Shown piece after piece: positions 17,569-19,917 of a stretch of DNA of 19,917 bases (within the stretch, counting starts at the first letter, position 1; each line of letters opens with the position of its first letter). Source of the stretch: Pleurotus ostreatus/Saccharomyces cerevisiae fusant (taxonomy: Eukaryota > Opisthokonta); contig JAMQCK010000567.1 of assembly GCA_024196135.1 (NCBI GenBank), forward strand, positions 1-19,917, written 5' to 3'. The notes under the pieces are model-generated. The model did not search any database. It saw only the letters and a program-made list of their open reading frames with translations, and was not told the DNA's origin. Position numbers and translations under genes: made by a program.

Positions 17569-17576
17569 TATATAAT
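17569..17576 (+). promoter_or_regulatory. TATA box of the third F-box-type gene
   Basis: TATATAAT, 18-25 nt upstream of the ATG at 17594. The spacing is tight for a start at 17594, so the true transcription start may lie very close to the ATG. Confidence 0.4.
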
Positions 17577-17593
17577 CTGCGCAAAAAGGACGA

Positions 17594-18895
17594 ATGGGCA
17601 AGCGGATCTGCAGACTGTCGCTATCAGTTCGTGCTCCATAACGCTTTCTCGCTTGCGCTGACTATGCCTCACAGTGGACCCCGCGCATACCGTCGCCCCC
17701 CTTCAGCCCGCGCTATTCGTCGAGCTCTTCCCCATCATCATCTCTTTCTGCGACCGCAACACCATCCTCGCGTTCTTATGCGCCTCTAGTCACTTTCACT
17801 ATGCCCTGCCGCTCTTCTACAGAACTGTGCATGTCCGAACCATGTTCGACTATCACCGGCTGGCCATGAAAGCGCATGTCGTGGCGCCCTTGATACGAGA
17901 ACTCGTCATCCATCACCATGGGCTCCTCTCGATGGGCGCGACCTTTACGAACGTCCACACCATCATCTGGGCATCCTCCAGGATCCCGTTCCAATCCAAC
18001 CACGTACAAACGCACCTTCCGAAGTTCTTGTCTCAATTCCCCAACCTGCACCACCTCCGCATGGACGCGAGGCCGTACAATCTTTGCGACGTGGACATCG
18101 GCCTTCGACTTGCTGCGCCAACTCTCCGGACTCTGGCGGTGTCTTTCAAGACCATCTCGCCCCCGTTCTTCCTCGCCGAGAGCGTCGCGTCCTATCCGAA
18201 TTTGCGCGAGCTGACCATCTGCCACCATTTCTTTGCACAGTTCTCCTCTTTCACCGCGGAGTACTTTCGACGCAATGCGCCTCGTATCACGACCCTCAAT
18301 TTTATGCAGGGTTTGTCTTGGGCATCATTGAACGAACTCCTGTCCGTTACACCTCCACTGGTGACTGAGCTTGGTCTTGGCCTGTTCCCCGCAAACGCAT
18401 ACGTTAAGCCCCTGAGTGCGTGCTTCGTCCTTCTGCCGCCACATCCGCGCTGACCACGATGCAGGTACAACGGCATCCGACACTCTTCGACGCTTACGCG
18501 TTCTCAAGGTCGACATGAGGCGAGGCAACGACAAGAAGAGACGCGAATGGCTCAGCCTCGCCGACTTCTTGCATACGGAGCGGGAGAAGGGGAATCTTGC
18601 CGCACTGCAGAAGCTGCGGATCAGAGTCATGACGAGGCGGATGTCCACCGTTGCCCTGGCCGGGAACTGGTGCTTCGCGCTCTTCGACTCTGGAGATGGG
18701 TTGTGCATCTTAGACTGGCACGTCTGGCTTCATCAAGCGCTGGGGAAAACATGCGTGTTGGAGATCGTCCTCATTATCGATTTTCCCCGACACAGCGATA
18801 GGGCGCATGACCTTGTGTGCGCCGTTCGCAATTGTCTGCGTTTCATACCTTCCTCCAGATTCACTATCGTCCTGGAGAGCGGGGACGCCCTTTAG
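17594..18895 (+). CDS. F-box/LRR-like protein (third of three), three exons
   Basis: Exons 17594-17630, 17675-18415 and 18465-18895 give 402 residues. The first intron (44 nt, GTGCTC donor, CTGACT branch, CACAG acceptor) is needed because the main frame has no ATG before its F-box-like start. The second (49 nt, GTGCGT donor, GCTGACC branch, GCAG acceptor) removes a stop and restores frame. Residues about 20-60 (LFVELFPIIISFCDRNTILA, then SHFHYALPLFYRTVHVRT) match the shortened F-box of mushroom LRR proteins. LRR-like repeats follow (FPNLHHLRMD, APTLRTLAVSF, YPNLRELTICHHF, APRITTLNFM). The last exon continues LRRLRVLKVDMRRG and ends FTIVLESGDAL. A substrate adaptor or related protein by family, target unknown. 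The first exon (12 codons) is the least certain part. Confidence 0.7.
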
Positions 18896-19499
18896 AATGA
18901 CTATGTAATAGCTACACATCGTACTCACTTTGTTCTTTACCGGGACCGTATGCGCATGATCGGCCTACCTTCCGCCCAGGCCGGGGTTCGATCTACGTGA
19001 CAATGTCACACTGGTGACCAAGCAGCGGGACATTCCTAACTCACCGCATGCCGCGCGCAGCGTTGGCCCTCTAAAAACTAGTTCCATTGTAACGCGTTTG
19101 GGACCATGCTCATCGTGCTATCTACATGGGGGAGCCCACGCCGTCGACGACACCGACCACATCGCTGCGTGCCAAAAACGGTCTATCGAGACCTCACCGA
19201 GAAGTAAACCTTGTGCTTTTCCACGTGAGAGAAGAAGACATGAATCCGTGCACGCCATCGGAAGTCTCTGACCAGGGGCGGGCGCCCTCCCCAGTCAGAT
19301 GTAAACTCTTCCTTTTCCAGTGGGTCTGACAGCCTTCCGACGTCTGGACAGAGCGTCCGCACGCTTCAGATCTCTCCACAAACGTCGGGCCGACGTTCGC
19401 GAACATCTCAACTGATGGTCACAACAATACGAATCAATGGAAGCCATACCCGCGTATCACGCGAAGCCGCGGGGAAGCATCGCATCTACGGAACGCCCG
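18896..19499. other. Intergenic region, no gene seen
   Basis: Only short open frames without recognisable motifs. A GGGGTTCGATCTACG stretch near 18981 resembles a tRNA B-box, but no matching cloverleaf was found. A CCACGTG motif occurs near 19220. The 3' part is the promoter region of the peptidase gene. Confidence 0.55.
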
Positions 19500-19507
19500 T
19501 ATATAAG
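19500..19507 (+). promoter_or_regulatory. TATA box of the sedolisin gene
   Basis: TATATAAG in a GC-rich setting, 49-56 nt upstream of the ATG at 19556. It implies a leader of about 25 nt. Confidence 0.65.
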
Positions 19508-19555
19508 GACCCGCAGCTGCGCGCATGCAACCTCTTTCCCCCGCCTCTCCCTACC

Positions 19556-19917
19556 ATGCTTCTCCTCGGACTCGGTGTCAGCGCACTTCACCTCGCCGCC
19601 CTCGCGGCAGCGTCGCCTCTGAGCAAGCGCTGGGATGACCGGTCCGTCAAGCACGCCTGGGAGACGATACCCAAAGGCTTCCAGTACCACGGCCCCGCCC
19701 CGGCCGACCACACCTTCGACCTGCGCTTCGGCCTCGCTCAGCCGCACATTGAGACTCTCATTTCTAAGTTATACGAGGTCAGCACGCCGGGCCACGACTC
19801 GTACGGCCAGCACCTCTCGAAGGGCGAGCTGCACGAGCTCGCGCGCCCGCACGACGACACGCTCCCCCTCGTCCAGGACTGGTTCGATTACCACGGCATC
19901 GACATCTCGAACATGAA
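19556..19917 (+). CDS. Sedolisin-type (S53) serine peptidase, N-terminal pro-domain, cut by window edge
   Basis: The first 120 codons are present, with no intron. Residues 1-20 (MLLLGLGVSALHLAALAAAS) form a signal peptide, followed by a KR site at 24-25. The sequence then reads HAWETIPKGF, FDLRFGLAQPHIETLISKLYE, VSTPGHDSYGQHLSKGELHEL and VQDWFDYHGIDISNM. This order (W..IP.GF; L..KLYEVS.P....YG.HLSK.E) is the Pro-kumamolisin activation domain of fungal tripeptidyl-peptidase/aorsin-like enzymes. Such proteins are secreted, auto-processed and degrade proteins at acid pH. The catalytic domain lies outside the window. The codon choice looks more GC-rich than in the Helitron gene. Confidence 0.88.
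   Translation, partial: MLLLGLGVSALHLAALAAASPLSKRWDDRSVKHAWETIPKGFQYHGPAPADHTFDLRFGLAQPHIETLISKLYEVSTPGHDSYGQHLSKGELHELARPHDDTLPLVQDWFDYHGIDISNM

Noticed and set aside
18976..18996. tRNA gene suggested by a GTTCGATCT B-box-like sequence
   Set aside because: No A-box at the right distance and no acceptor or anticodon stems could be drawn.

Overview
The window looks like nuclear DNA of a filamentous basidiomycete, probably an Agaricomycete. The evidence is spliced genes with about 45-55 nt GT-AG introns and CTGAC/CTAAC-like branch points, TATATAAG promoters, a Helitron of the fungal DUF6570-Rep-Pif1 type, and F-box/LRR proteins of the kind expanded in mushroom genomes. No tRNA, rRNA, CRISPR array or bacterial-type operon was seen.

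Left part (1-4810): a minus-strand four-exon gene (1111 to beyond 1) belongs, by its GDIV motif and MSI-type C-terminus, to a recurrent Agaricomycete family of unknown function. It is followed by about 1 kb without genes that holds an 82-bp imperfect direct duplication. A plus-strand 13-exon gene (2268-4810) then encodes an acidic, lysine-rich, probably nuclear protein of unknown function. Its first ten introns are all phase 2, so nine consecutive exons are frame-neutral, and one of these introns lacks a canonical donor site.

Centre (about 5500-12850): a large intact Helitron Rep-helicase gene. It has N-terminal zinc motifs, a DUF6570-like region, a Rep domain with HLH and YITEY motifs, a Pif1-type helicase with its motifs in place, then a nuclear-localisation-like linker and a C-terminal cysteine-peptidase-like domain. 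The frame has no internal stop, so the element may be young or still active. Two mutually exclusive hairpins and a TATA-like box lie in its leader. Its exact ends could not be fixed.

Right part (13529-18895): three F-box-type genes in a row on the plus strand. The first (four or five exons) and third (three exons) look intact. The second is interrupted by an in-frame TGA, and its likely C-terminal tail is scattered over three frames, which suggests decay. The window ends in the secretion signal and pro-domain of a sedolisin-type (S53) serine peptidase gene (19556 onward) with a clear TATA box.

There is no sign that these genes work as one pathway. The layout fits an accessory region: lineage-specific gene families, a transposon, and F-box duplicates at different stages of decay. 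The most unusual items are the peptidase-fused Helitron protein and the run of symmetric exons in the 2268-4810 gene.
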